Shown: positions 1-4,940, counted from the first letter of the stretch. The stretch: 5,381 nucleotides of DNA from Planococcaceae bacterium UBA3378 (GCA_002359075.1 DEQA01000261.1:1-5381), one strand, 5' to 3'. Notes: generated from the sequence alone by a model not told the origin. A program made the numbers and translations.

Positions 1-16
1 AGAAATGGGTAATCAA

Positions 17-22
17 AGGAGG
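17..22 (+). promoter_or_regulatory. Ribosome binding site of odhB
   Basis: A perfect AGGAGG lies 8 nt before a GTG codon. It decides the start: this GTG opens directly on the canonical E2 N-terminus (AEIKVPELAES), and no ATG in a better position exists. Confidence 0.9.
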
Positions 23-30
23 ATATTAAA

Positions 31-1281
31 GTGGCTGAAATTAAAGTCCCTGAATTAGCAGAATCGATTACAGAAGGTACAATTGCCCAGTGGGTGAAAA
101 AGGTAGGAGACCACGTAGAAAAAGGCGAATTTATCGTAGAATTAGAAACTGATAAAGTTAACGCTGAAATCATTTCTGAAGAAGCGGGTGTGTTAACCCA
201 AATTCTGGCTGAAGAAGGCGATACTGTTCTTGTAGGTCAAGTAATTGCAGTGGTAGAAGCAGGCGAAGGCGCAGCACCAGCAGCACCAGCTCAAGAGGCT
301 GCCCCGGCACCAGCACAGGAAGCACCAAAAGCAGCTCCTGCAGCACCAGCAGTGCCGGTTGTAGAAGAAACGACAGGAGAGCGTGTAGTAGCATCACCGG
401 CAGCACGCAAATTAGCGCGTGAAAAAGGAATTGACTTAGCTGCCATTTCTCCAGTAGATCCACAAGGCCGCGTTCGCGTACAAGACGTAGCAGCTCATGG
501 TACTGCACCGGCAGCACCAGCACCAGCAGCTCCTGCAGCAGCAACAGGTGGTCCGTTAGTATTCGCTCCAGCAGCTGAATCTGGCCGTGTAACGATTGAA
601 AAAATGTCTCGCCGCCGTCAAACAATTGCAAAACGTTTGTTAGAAGTAAAACAATCTACTGCTATGTTAACTACGTTTAACGAAATCGACATGACAAATA
701 TTATGGCACTGCGTAAACGCAAACAAGAAGAATTCGTAAAAGCAAACGATATTAAACTAGGCTTCATGTCATTCTTCACAAAAGCGGTTGTAGCAGCGCT
801 TAAGAAATATCCTTATGTAAATGCTCAAATTTCAGGTGACGAAATTCACTTGAACAACTTCTTTGATATCGGTATTGCTGTATCAACAGAAGAAGGCTTA
901 GTCGTACCGGTTGTCCGTGATGCAAACAGCAAAAACTTTGCAGAAATCGAGAAAAACATTGCTGAGTTAGCTGCAAAAGCACGCGACAAAAAATTAGGCT
1001 TAAACGATATGGCAGGCGGCTCATTCACGATCACAAACGGTGGTGTATTTGGCTCATTAATGTCAACACCTATCATGAATGGTACGCAGGCTGGTATCCT
1101 AGGTATGCACTCAATCGTTAACCGCCCAGTAGCTGTAAACGGCGAAGTGCAAATCCGTCCAATGATGTACGTGGCTCTATCTTATGACCACCGTATCATC
1201 GATGGTAAAGATTCTGTTGGCTTCCTGAAAACAGTAAAAGAATTAATCGAAAACCCAGAAGATTTATTGTTGAATTCTTAA
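31..1281 (+). CDS. odhB: Dihydrolipoyllysine-residue succinyltransferase (E2 of 2-oxoglutarate dehydrogenase)
   Basis: E2 core of the cytoplasmic 2-oxoglutarate dehydrogenase complex (TCA cycle). It moves the succinyl group from E1 to CoA through a swinging lipoyl arm. Visible domains are a lipoyl domain at residues 1-78 with the lipoylated Lys42 in ETDKV; an Ala/Pro-rich linker at about 79-117; an E1/E3-binding domain at about 119-155 (SPAARKLARE...GRVRVQDV); a second Ala/Pro linker at about 156-182; and the acyltransferase domain from about 186 to the end. The catalytic motif DHRIIDG gives His387 and Asp391. The stretch TNGGVFGSLMSTPI is typical of succinyl rather than acetyl or branched-chain E2s. 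The length of 416 aa is normal. The start is GTG, supported by AGGAGG at 17-22 with an 8-nt spacer. A TAA at 10-12 preceded by AGA AAT GGG could be the end of an upstream odhA, but too little is visible to say. A strong terminator follows. Confidence 0.97.
   Translation: MAEIKVPELAESITEGTIAQWVKKVGDHVEKGEFIVELETDKVNAEIISEEAGVLTQILAEEGDTVLVGQVIAVVEAGEGAAPAAPAQEAAPAPAQEAPKAAPAAPAVPVVEETTGERVVASPAARKLAREKGIDLAAISPVDPQGRVRVQDVAAHGTAPAAPAPAAPAAATGGPLVFAPAAESGRVTIEKMSRRRQTIAKRLLEVKQSTAMLTTFNEIDMTNIMALRKRKQEEFVKANDIKLGFMSFFTKAVVAALKKYPYVNAQISGDEIHLNNFFDIGIAVSTEEGLVVPVVRDANSKNFAEIEKNIAELAAKARDKKLGLNDMAGGSFTITNGGVFGSLMSTPIMNGTQAGILGMHSIVNRPVAVNGEVQIRPMMYVALSYDHRIIDGKDSVGFLKTVKELIENPEDLLLNS
271..545 (+). 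repeat. GCACCAGCA-type low-complexity repeats in the two Ala/Pro linkers of odhB
   Basis: The two flexible linkers of the E2 are written with reiterated Ala and Pro codons (GCA, CCA, GCT, CCT) at about 271-350 and 505-545. A 16-nt string, AGCAGCTCCTGCAGCA, occurs identically at 330-345 and 525-540. The repeats are in frame and keep the linker character. They could recombine or slip, changing linker length. They also create a long Leu-rich shadow frame on the other strand. Confidence 0.75.
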
Positions 1282-1292
1282 TCTTATTTAGC

Positions 1293-1325
1293 AGTCCCGC
1301 TTGTTTAGGCAAGCGGGACTTTTTA
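1293..1325 (+). terminator. Intrinsic terminator of odhB
   Basis: An 11-bp perfect GC-rich stem, AGTCCCGCTTG (1293-1303) with its complement at 1310-1320, has a 6-nt loop and runs straight into T1320-T1324. It begins 11 nt after the odhB stop, so odhB is the last gene of its transcript. Confidence 0.95.
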
Positions 1326-1629
1326 ATTTGTAAAATAAGCAGCAGAGACTATTGTCTCTCTTGTTTCACAGATGAAAAGCACATGAAGCAAAGGAGGCAA
1401 GTGCAACAGCAGGTGAGCTTTTGATGCAAAGCAAAACTTCCAACTGGAAAAGTGGACACGTCGTATGAAAACGCCTTCGTGACCAATAATGTGCTGGCCC
1501 CACCCGCAGTGGAAGGTGTAGACAAGAACATAGATATTTTTATAGAGGCTGAGTAGTTACAAAATGAATAACCTAACGACGAAAATATTTTCTCTAGGTA
1601 TTTTTAATTATTTTTCTAAAAAATCTATA
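1326..1629. other. Gene-poor intergenic block with hairpins; no convincing gene
   Basis: About 300 nt between the odhB terminator and the next promoter. Visible elements are a 6-bp hairpin AGAGAC-TATT-GTCTCT (1344-1359); a possible imperfect hairpin GCACATG/CAAGTGC (1379-1385 with 1398-1404) whose loop holds an AGGAGG; a short TTCC-AACT-GGAA hairpin near 1438-1449; a CACG/CGTG pairing around 1457-1481; and an AT-rich tract at about 1590-1629 just before the riboswitch promoter. The minus strand has an open frame at 1349-1531, but there is no ribosome binding site before its ATG and its composition is odd. I do not recognise a known RNA family here. Confidence 0.6.
1401..1556 (+). pseudogene. 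Possible broken small gene (one in-frame TGA)
   Basis: An AGGAGG at 1392-1397 stands 3 nt before a GTG at 1401. The frame gives seven codons, hits TGA at 1422-1424, then stays open for 43 codons to TAG at 1554-1556. The second part (KLPTGKVDTSYENAFVTNNV and on, ending IEAE) has the balanced composition of a real C-terminus. I cannot assign a family. It may be a gene remnant killed by a nonsense mutation, or chance openness: the frame is also open upstream without a start, and the spacer is too short for efficient initiation. Its non-AT-rich codons stand out from the AT-rich DNA that follows. Confidence 0.22.
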
Positions 1630-1658
1630 TTGACAGTTATTTCAGACTGTTGTAGTAT
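1630..1658 (+). promoter_or_regulatory. Sigma-A promoter of the riboswitch-ABC operon
   Basis: A perfect -35 TTGACA (1630-1635), a 17-nt spacer and -10 TAGTAT (1653-1658, four of six consensus bases). The region upstream (about 1590-1628) is A/T-rich and could act as an UP element. Transcription would begin near 1665, placing about 30 nt before the riboswitch P1 stem and giving a leader of about 320 nt before the first gene. Confidence 0.75.
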
Positions 1659-1684
1659 TTTAGTAACATCAATTCAATATTAAC

Positions 1685-1703
1685 ACCTCACATCTCGTGA
1701 GGT
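1685..1703 (+). promoter_or_regulatory. Hairpin competing with riboswitch P1
   Basis: ACCTCAC (1685-1691) pairs perfectly with GTGAGGT (1697-1703) around the loop ATCTC. The 3' arm shares six of eight bases with the 5' strand of P1 (1698-1705), so the two helices exclude each other. It would form first during transcription and may tune folding of the aptamer. Its function is inference. Confidence 0.5.
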
Positions 1704-1877
1704 AGAGGTGCGGTATTTAATAGTTTTTCAGGGAGCTGCGAGAAAGCGTTGAAATGAAAAAGAAGGAAATATCGCCGAAGTGTACATAAGGCTCGTTTAT
1801 GTATGCTGGGGCTGCAGTGAAGAACTGTAGAACTGTCTTGCATGCTCTTTCCCGAACGTGTAAGTTGTGCTATCTCA
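1698..1877 (+). ncRNA. Lysine riboswitch (L-box)
   Basis: Senses free L-lysine and controls transcription of the ABC importer downstream. The five-helix fold can be drawn. P1 is TGAGGTAG (1698-1705) with CTATCTCA (1870-1877). P2 base is GCGGTATTT (1710-1718) with 1767-1775, and upper P2 is TTTTTCA (1724-1730) with 1755-1761. P3 is TACATAA (1783-1789) with 1797-1803. P4 is CTGCAGT (1812-1818) with 1824-1830. P5 is CTTGCATG (1837-1844) with 1857-1864. Core strings conserved in this class are present: AGAGGTGCG, TCGCCGAAG, GCTGG, ACTGTC and GCTATCTC. Loop 2 CGAG (1739-1742) complements loop 3 CTCG (1792-1795), the expected kissing contact. The terminator at 1912-1941 is the expression platform, so lysine should switch the operon off. 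The family assignment is firm; the off direction is inferred from the platform. Confidence 0.95.
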
Positions 1878-1880
1878 AAA

Positions 1881-1926
1881 GGGACTAGAGGAAATGGGCT
1901 ACATATCTAACGCGACCTTCAGTTCT
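1881..1926 (+). promoter_or_regulatory. Candidate antiterminator of the lysine riboswitch
   Basis: GGGACTAGAGG (1881-1891) can pair with CCTTCAGTTCT (1916-1926) with 10 of 11 positions matched, three of them G-T, and one A-C mismatch. This would open the 5' arm and loop of the terminator at 1912-1941. I could not trace direct overlap with the 3' strand of P1 (1870-1877), which the simplest switching model requires, so another pairing may be the true one. Confidence 0.35.
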
Positions 1927-1941
1927 GTAAGGTCGCTTTTT
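1912..1941 (+). terminator. Riboswitch-controlled intrinsic terminator
   Basis: GCGACCTT (1912-1919) pairs with AAGGTCGC (1929-1936), followed by TTTTT (1937-1941). It lies 34 nt after P1 and 42 nt before the first ABC gene, the standard arrangement for transcription attenuation by an L-box. Confidence 0.9.
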
Positions 1942-1983
1942 ATATGCGCAAAACACCAAATTTTCTGACAAAAAGGAGAGAGA

Positions 1984-2829
1984 ATGATGAAAAGAAAACT
2001 ATTATTATTGATGGCTGCTATGATGACAGCAATTGTGCTGGCTGCATGCGGATCAGATGACGAAGGAACGGCCTCTGAAGGAGGCGATAGTAAAAAGGAT
2101 GTCTTAAAAGTAGGAATGGAAGCAGGCTATCCACCATTCAACTGGACACAGAAGGACGATTCAAACGGTGCTGTGAAAATCGAAGGCTCAAATGAATATG
2201 CGGGTGGCTATGATGTGGAAATCGCCAAGAAAATTGCAGAAGGCCTCGGCAAGGAATTAGTTATTGTAAAAACGGAGTGGGATGGTTTGGTGCCTTCACT
2301 TCAATCCGGTGCGGTAGATGCTATTATTGCGGGGATGAGTCCAACAGAGGATAGAAAAGAAGCGATTGATTTTACTGAAAACTATTACACTTCTGATTTT
2401 GTAATAGTTGTGAAAAAAGGCGGCGCCTATGATAAAGCAGCAAAATTGGCGGACTTTAACGGGGCGAAAATTACAGCGCAGTTAAATACAACAAACTATA
2501 ACGTAATCGACCAAATTCCTGGTGTAGACCAACAAGTAGCTATGGATAACTTCCCGGCGATGCGCGTAGCATTGCAAAGCGGAGCGATTGACGGCTATAT
2601 AGCAGAACGGCCGGAAGCCATTTCGGCAACAGCAGCAATTGATGGTTTTACTTATAATGAGCTTGAAGACGGTTTTAAAACAAAACCTGCCGATACAGCT
2701 ATAGCGATCGGTATCCGAAAAGGTGAAAAAAATAGTGATAAAATGAATGAAGTTTTATCCAATATTTCAGAAGATGAGCGGCAAAAAATAATGGAAACGG
2801 CTATTTCCAACCAGCCGGCTGCTCAATAG
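1984..2829 (+). CDS. ABC transporter substrate-binding lipoprotein, family 3, probably lysine
   Basis: Extracytoplasmic receptor that captures a polar amino acid and hands it to the permease encoded next. The N-terminus is a lipoprotein signal: charged MMKRK, a hydrophobic core, then lipobox LAAC with the lipidated Cys22. A Ser/Gly/Asp-rich tether follows, then the two-lobed family 3 domain from about residue 40. Family motifs are GYPPFNW (48-54), GGYDVEIA (74-81), the QSGAVDAIIAGM stretch (107-118) and MSPTEDR (118-124); Arg124 is in the place that usually binds the ligand carboxylate. A segment at about 58-72 between FNWTQ and the GYDVEIA motif is longer than in enterobacterial HisJ-type receptors and resembles a subgroup I associate with Bacillota. 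The length of 281 aa is normal. AGGAG at 1974-1978 is 5 nt from the first ATG and 8 nt from a second ATG at 1987, so Met2 may be the true start. Substrate lysine is inferred from the riboswitch. Confidence 0.93.
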   Translation: MMKRKLLLLMAAMMTAIVLAACGSDDEGTASEGGDSKKDVLKVGMEAGYPPFNWTQKDDSNGAVKIEGSNEYAGGYDVEIAKKIAEGLGKELVIVKTEWDGLVPSLQSGAVDAIIAGMSPTEDRKEAIDFTENYYTSDFVIVVKKGGAYDKAAKLADFNGAKITAQLNTTNYNVIDQIPGVDQQVAMDNFPAMRVALQSGAIDGYIAERPEAISATAAIDGFTYNELEDGFKTKPADTAIAIGIRKGEKNSDKMNEVLSNISEDERQKIMETAISNQPAAQ

Positions 2830-2842
2830 ACAGTGTTTGCTT

Positions 2843-2872
2843 CTAGCCGCAAGTACGTTGCGGCTAGTTTTT
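2843..2872 (+). terminator. Internal terminator between binding-protein and permease genes
   Basis: A perfect 10-bp stem CTAGCCGCAA (2843-2852) with its complement at 2858-2867, a GTACG loop, then TTTTT (2868-2872). It sits inside the operon in an 87-nt gap and no promoter is evident after it. It most likely acts as a partial terminator that also shields the 3' end of the first cistron, raising binding-protein mRNA over the distal genes. Confidence 0.85.
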
Positions 2873-2902
2873 CAATTAGATAGGAAACAGCTGTACGCTG
2901 TC

Positions 2903-2908
2903 AGGGGG
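2903..2908 (+). promoter_or_regulatory. Ribosome binding site of the permease gene, with adjacent hairpin
   Basis: AGGGGG, 7 nt before ATG 2916, is a weaker variant of AGGAGG. A 5-bp hairpin ACAGC/GCTGT (2887-2901) ends just before it and could position or limit ribosome access. The site supports the chosen start. Confidence 0.6.
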
Positions 2909-2915
2909 TTTTTAT

Positions 2916-3644
2916 ATGAGTTTTGAAACTATTATCTCAATACTGGAAAATAATTGGCCGTTGTTTCTGCGCGGCGCCTATATTACATTAGCGATTGCTG
3001 TCATCAGTACGATTATCGGGGCATTCATCGGATTTTTTATCGGCATTATGCATACGATTCCAACAGCGAAACGTTCTTTTAAAACCGTTATTTTAAAGAT
3101 ATTCAATTTTCTTCTGTCGATTTACGTTGAAGTGTTCCGCGGTACACCAATGATGGTTCAGGCGATGGTTGTCTTCTATGTCCTGTATGCATATGGCATA
3201 GAGCTGGACCGGTTTATTGCCGCTTTAGTTGTCGTGGGTCTTAATACAGGTGCCTATATGGCGGAAATCGTGAGAGGCGGCATTGTTTCTATCGACAAAG
3301 GTCAATATGAAGCTGCACAGGCAATTGGGATGAATCATTTTCAAATCATGGTCTTTATCGTATTGCCGCAAGTGGCGCGCAATATTTTGCCTGCTACAGG
3401 AAATCAGCTGGTAATGAATATTAAAGATACGTCCGTGTTAAGTGTGATTAGTGTAACGGAATTATTCTTTCAAACAAAATCAATCGCAGGTGCAAATTTT
3501 AAATATGCAGAAAGCTTTGCGATCGCTTGTTTAATCTATTTAATCATGACATTTACTGCAACACGACTACTGCGGTTAATGGAGAAGAAATTAGATGGTC
3601 CTGATTCTTATAAAGTAGAAAACACGACTGCTGTGGCTAAATAA
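2916..3644 (+). CDS. Polar amino acid ABC transporter permease (HisM/ArtQ family), probably lysine
   Basis: Integral membrane subunit forming the translocation path. At 242 aa it has about five hydrophobic segments, including roughly 16-45, 80-97, 101-119 and 200-215. Family marks are EVFRGTP (72-78), the AEIVRGGI stretch (116-123), and the cytoplasmic coupling motif EAAQAIG...LPQ (132-152), which docks into the ATPase. IKDTSVLSVI (169-178) is also characteristic. Only one permease gene is present, so the channel is probably a homodimer, as in GlnP- or ArtQ-type importers. It stands 86 nt after the binding-protein gene, beyond the internal terminator, and 19 nt before the ATPase gene, so those two are translated from one message. 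Expression should follow the lysine riboswitch. Confidence 0.94.
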   Translation: MSFETIISILENNWPLFLRGAYITLAIAVISTIIGAFIGFFIGIMHTIPTAKRSFKTVILKIFNFLLSIYVEVFRGTPMMVQAMVVFYVLYAYGIELDRFIAALVVVGLNTGAYMAEIVRGGIVSIDKGQYEAAQAIGMNHFQIMVFIVLPQVARNILPATGNQLVMNIKDTSVLSVISVTELFFQTKSIAGANFKYAESFAIACLIYLIMTFTATRLLRLMEKKLDGPDSYKVENTTAVAK

Positions 3645-3663
3645 CATATAAGGAGCATCGATT

Positions 3664-4398
3664 ATGGAAACAGTTATTGAAATACAACATTTACGTAAAT
3701 CATTTGGACAGCATGAGGTTTTGAAGGACGTCAATTTCTCGGTACAAAAAGGGGAGGTTGTTTGCCTTATCGGTTCCTCGGGATCGGGTAAATCAACATT
3801 ACTCCGCTGTATTAATCTACTGGAAAAACCAAGTGGGGGAGCCATTGTCTATAATGGCGAAAATATTCTTGATGATAAACATGATATTGAAAAATACCGC
3901 ACACATTTAGGAATGGTCTTCCAGCAATTTAACCTGTTTAATAATTTGAATGTGCTGGAAAATTGCATTGTCGGACAGCAGAAGGTGTTAAAGCGCTCAA
4001 AGCAGGTCGCTACAGAAACGGCTTTGAAATATTTAAAAGTGGTCGGCATGGAGACGTACCAAAACGCAAAGCCGCGCCAGCTATCGGGTGGCCAAAAACA
4101 GCGGGTGGCAATTGCCAGGGCGCTTGCGATGAATCCTGATGTCATGCTGTTTGATGAGCCGACATCTGCGCTTGATCCTGAAATGGTAGGAGAAGTATTG
4201 AAGGTTATGCGGATGCTTGCCGCTGAGGGGAATACAATGCTGATTGTCACACATGAAATGGAATTTGCAAGAGAGGTGGCAGATCGTGTCGTCTTTATGG
4301 ATAAGGGAGTCATTGTAGAGGAAGGAATGCCTGAACAGGTACTTGCCAATCCGCAGCATGAACGGACGAAAGAGTTTTTGAAGCGAACACTCAAATAA
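3664..4398 (+). CDS. Polar amino acid ABC transporter ATP-binding protein, probably lysine
   Basis: Cytoplasmic ATPase that powers the importer as a dimer. All catalytic motifs are intact: Walker A GSSGSGKST (37-45), Q-loop in VFQQ (Gln87), signature LSGGQKQR (140-147), Walker B VMLFDE (160-165, catalytic Glu165), D-loop SALD (168-171) and H-loop His197. The stretch GMVFQQFNLF is typical of the HisP/GlnQ polar amino acid group. The length of 244 aa is standard. The start has AAGGAG at 3650-3655 with an 8-nt spacer, 19 nt after the permease stop. There is no C-terminal regulatory domain of the MetN type, so ligand control is expected at the mRNA level. It is the last gene of the operon, followed by a terminator. 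Confidence 0.96.
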   Translation: METVIEIQHLRKSFGQHEVLKDVNFSVQKGEVVCLIGSSGSGKSTLLRCINLLEKPSGGAIVYNGENILDDKHDIEKYRTHLGMVFQQFNLFNNLNVLENCIVGQQKVLKRSKQVATETALKYLKVVGMETYQNAKPRQLSGGQKQRVAIARALAMNPDVMLFDEPTSALDPEMVGEVLKVMRMLAAEGNTMLIVTHEMEFAREVADRVVFMDKGVIVEEGMPEQVLANPQHERTKEFLKRTLK

Positions 4399-4435
4399 AA
4401 AAAAATCGACAGGTTTTGGCCGTGTCGATTTTTTA
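4398..4435. terminator. Bidirectional terminator shared by ABC operon and microprotein gene
   Basis: ATCGACA (4405-4411) and TGTCGAT (4423-4429) form the core stem, with an A-run on the left and T4429-T4434 on the right, so the hairpin has a U-tract in either direction. It closes the ABC operon on the plus strand. On the minus strand it follows the stop codon of the 31-codon gene, whose TAA (4433-4435) lies within the T-run. Confidence 0.85.
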
Positions 4436-4528
4436 CTTTCTTGAATTCCATTCCGAGACAATAATAAATATAATAGCAAAAGCAAATGCTATGGCAAAAA
4501 ACCAGGAGGGTAAACTGCCGAATGCCAT
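4433..4528 (-). CDS. 31-aa single-pass membrane microprotein, function unknown
   Basis: A complete tiny gene. On the minus strand AGGAGGTGATTTG precedes the ATG at 4528, an eight-base match to the 16S anti-Shine-Dalgarno sequence with the ideal 7-nt spacing after AGGAGG. The product has a short N-terminus (MAFGSLPSW), one hydrophobic helix of Phe, Ala and Ile at about residues 9-24, and a charged, hydrophilic tail (SEWNSRK). By the positive-inside rule the tail is probably cytoplasmic. It is the only gene between two plus-strand units, and its stop runs into the shared terminator. I recognise no family. It could be a small subunit or modulator of a membrane complex, or a sporulation microprotein. 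Existence is well supported; function is open. Confidence 0.72.
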   Translation of the reverse strand: MAFGSLPSWFFAIAFAFAIIFIIVSEWNSRK

Positions 4529-4533
4529 CAAAT

Positions 4534-4541
4534 CACCTCCT
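4534..4541 (-). promoter_or_regulatory. Near-perfect ribosome binding site of the microprotein gene
   Basis: Plus-strand CACCTCCT, read on the minus strand as AGGAGGTG, lies directly before the ATG at 4528. Among the strongest Shine-Dalgarno matches in the window, it is the main argument that this short frame is translated. Confidence 0.8.
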
Positions 4542-4601
4542 GTACTAGTGTATCATGAGACATTCATCTATCACAGGGGAAAAGCGCATTTTTTGTGGAT
4601 T

Positions 4602-4617
4602 TGTACAATATAGTACA
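4602..4617. repeat. Inverted repeat TGTAC-N6-GTACA, candidate operator
   Basis: TGTAC (4602-4606) and GTACA (4613-4617) are perfect half-sites around AATATA. It overlaps the candidate -35 of the 65-aa gene and lies upstream of the divergent microprotein gene, so one dimeric regulator could act on both. No regulator is identified. Confidence 0.4.
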
Positions 4618-4642
4618 CAACTAGCAGAAAATCGTTTAAAAT
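4614..4642 (+). promoter_or_regulatory. Candidate promoter of the 65-aa gene
   Basis: TACACA (4614-4619, four of six -35 bases), a 17-nt spacer, then TAAAAT (4637-4642, five of six -10 bases). Transcription would begin near 4649. The leader contains a short AGAG/CTCT hairpin around 4657-4671. Confidence 0.4.
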
Positions 4643-4691
4643 AAATACTAAATAGTAGAGGATCGTTCTCTGCAAAAAGTGAGGTATTATC

Positions 4692-4889
4692 ATGTTACAT
4701 TTAAAATGGAAAGATGCACCGACGATTCGCACTGTCAAATGTGTGCATACAAATGCTTCTAAGTATTTAGTATCTAATGTACTGACAGTTGGAAAAGAAT
4801 ACGAAGTGAAGAATGAAACAGAGGAATTTATCTTTGTTATTGACAACACAGGAAATGTTGGCGGCTATTATAAGGATTATTTCGAATAA
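4692..4889 (+). CDS. Conserved-type 65-aa protein of unknown function
   Basis: A small soluble protein with no signal peptide or membrane segment. It opens with LHLKWKDAPTIRTVKCVHT and ends NVGGYYKDYFE. The alternation of short hydrophobic and polar stretches (YLVSNVLTVGKEYEVKNETEEFIFVIDN) suggests a compact beta-rich fold. A central GKEYEV and a late FIFVIDNTG are the most motif-like parts. It resembles small proteins of unknown function seen in Bacillaceae genomes (possibly DUF6501, from memory and unverified). The start is supported by GAGGT at 4681-4685 with a 6-nt spacer. It has its own candidate promoter and is followed at once by a strong terminator, so it is monocistronic. One Cys (residue 17) is present, with no metal-site pattern. 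Confidence 0.82.
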   Translation: MLHLKWKDAPTIRTVKCVHTNASKYLVSNVLTVGKEYEVKNETEEFIFVIDNTGNVGGYYKDYFE

Positions 4890-4892
4890 AAG

Positions 4893-4932
4893 AAAATCCC
4901 GGTTTACATGCGGAATGTAAACCGGGATTTTT
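4893..4932. terminator. Long bidirectional terminator between convergent genes
   Basis: A 17-bp perfect stem: 4893-4909 pairs with 4915-4931 around the loop GCGGA, core TCCCGGTTTACAT. T4928-T4932 serves the plus strand, and the A-rich left flank gives a T-rich tail on the minus strand. It ends both the 65-aa gene and the TelA-family gene, whose stop is 8 nt away. Confidence 0.93.
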
Positions 4933-4940
4933 CTATATGA

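Noticed and set aside
170..631. 153-codon open frame on the minus strand inside odhB
   Set aside because: It is extremely Leu-rich because it reads the Ala/Pro codon repeats of the linkers backwards, and the plus-strand frame is unambiguously odhB.
1422..1424. Selenocysteine reading of the TGA in the orphan frame
   Set aside because: There is no selenoprotein family match and no convincing bacterial SECIS hairpin directly after the TGA. Degeneration or chance is simpler.
1349..1531. 60-codon open frame on the minus strand after odhB
   Set aside because: There is no Shine-Dalgarno before its ATG (upstream reads AGCCTCTATAAAAATATCT), the composition is Cys/Ser/Thr-heavy, and it ends inside a hairpin.
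1564..1683. 39-codon plus-strand frame starting ATG AAT AAC CTA
   Set aside because: It has no Shine-Dalgarno, and it runs across the sigma-A promoter and transcription start of the riboswitch operon, so its mRNA could not come from that promoter. It is probably chance openness of AT-rich DNA.
3849..4485. 200- and 134-codon minus-strand frames opposite the ATPase gene
   Set aside because: They are antisense shadows of a gene whose plus-strand product has every ABC ATPase motif. The composition is Ser/Phe/Cys-rich and no ribosome binding site supports them.
4416..4613. 65-codon plus-strand frame starting at TTG within the terminator
   Set aside because: It begins inside the terminator hairpin without a ribosome binding site and is the antisense of the 31-aa microprotein gene and its leader.
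4571..4849. 92-codon minus-strand frame opposite the 65-aa gene
   Set aside because: No ribosome binding site and a Phe/Leu/Val shadow composition. The plus-strand frame has a start signal, protein-like composition and its own terminator.
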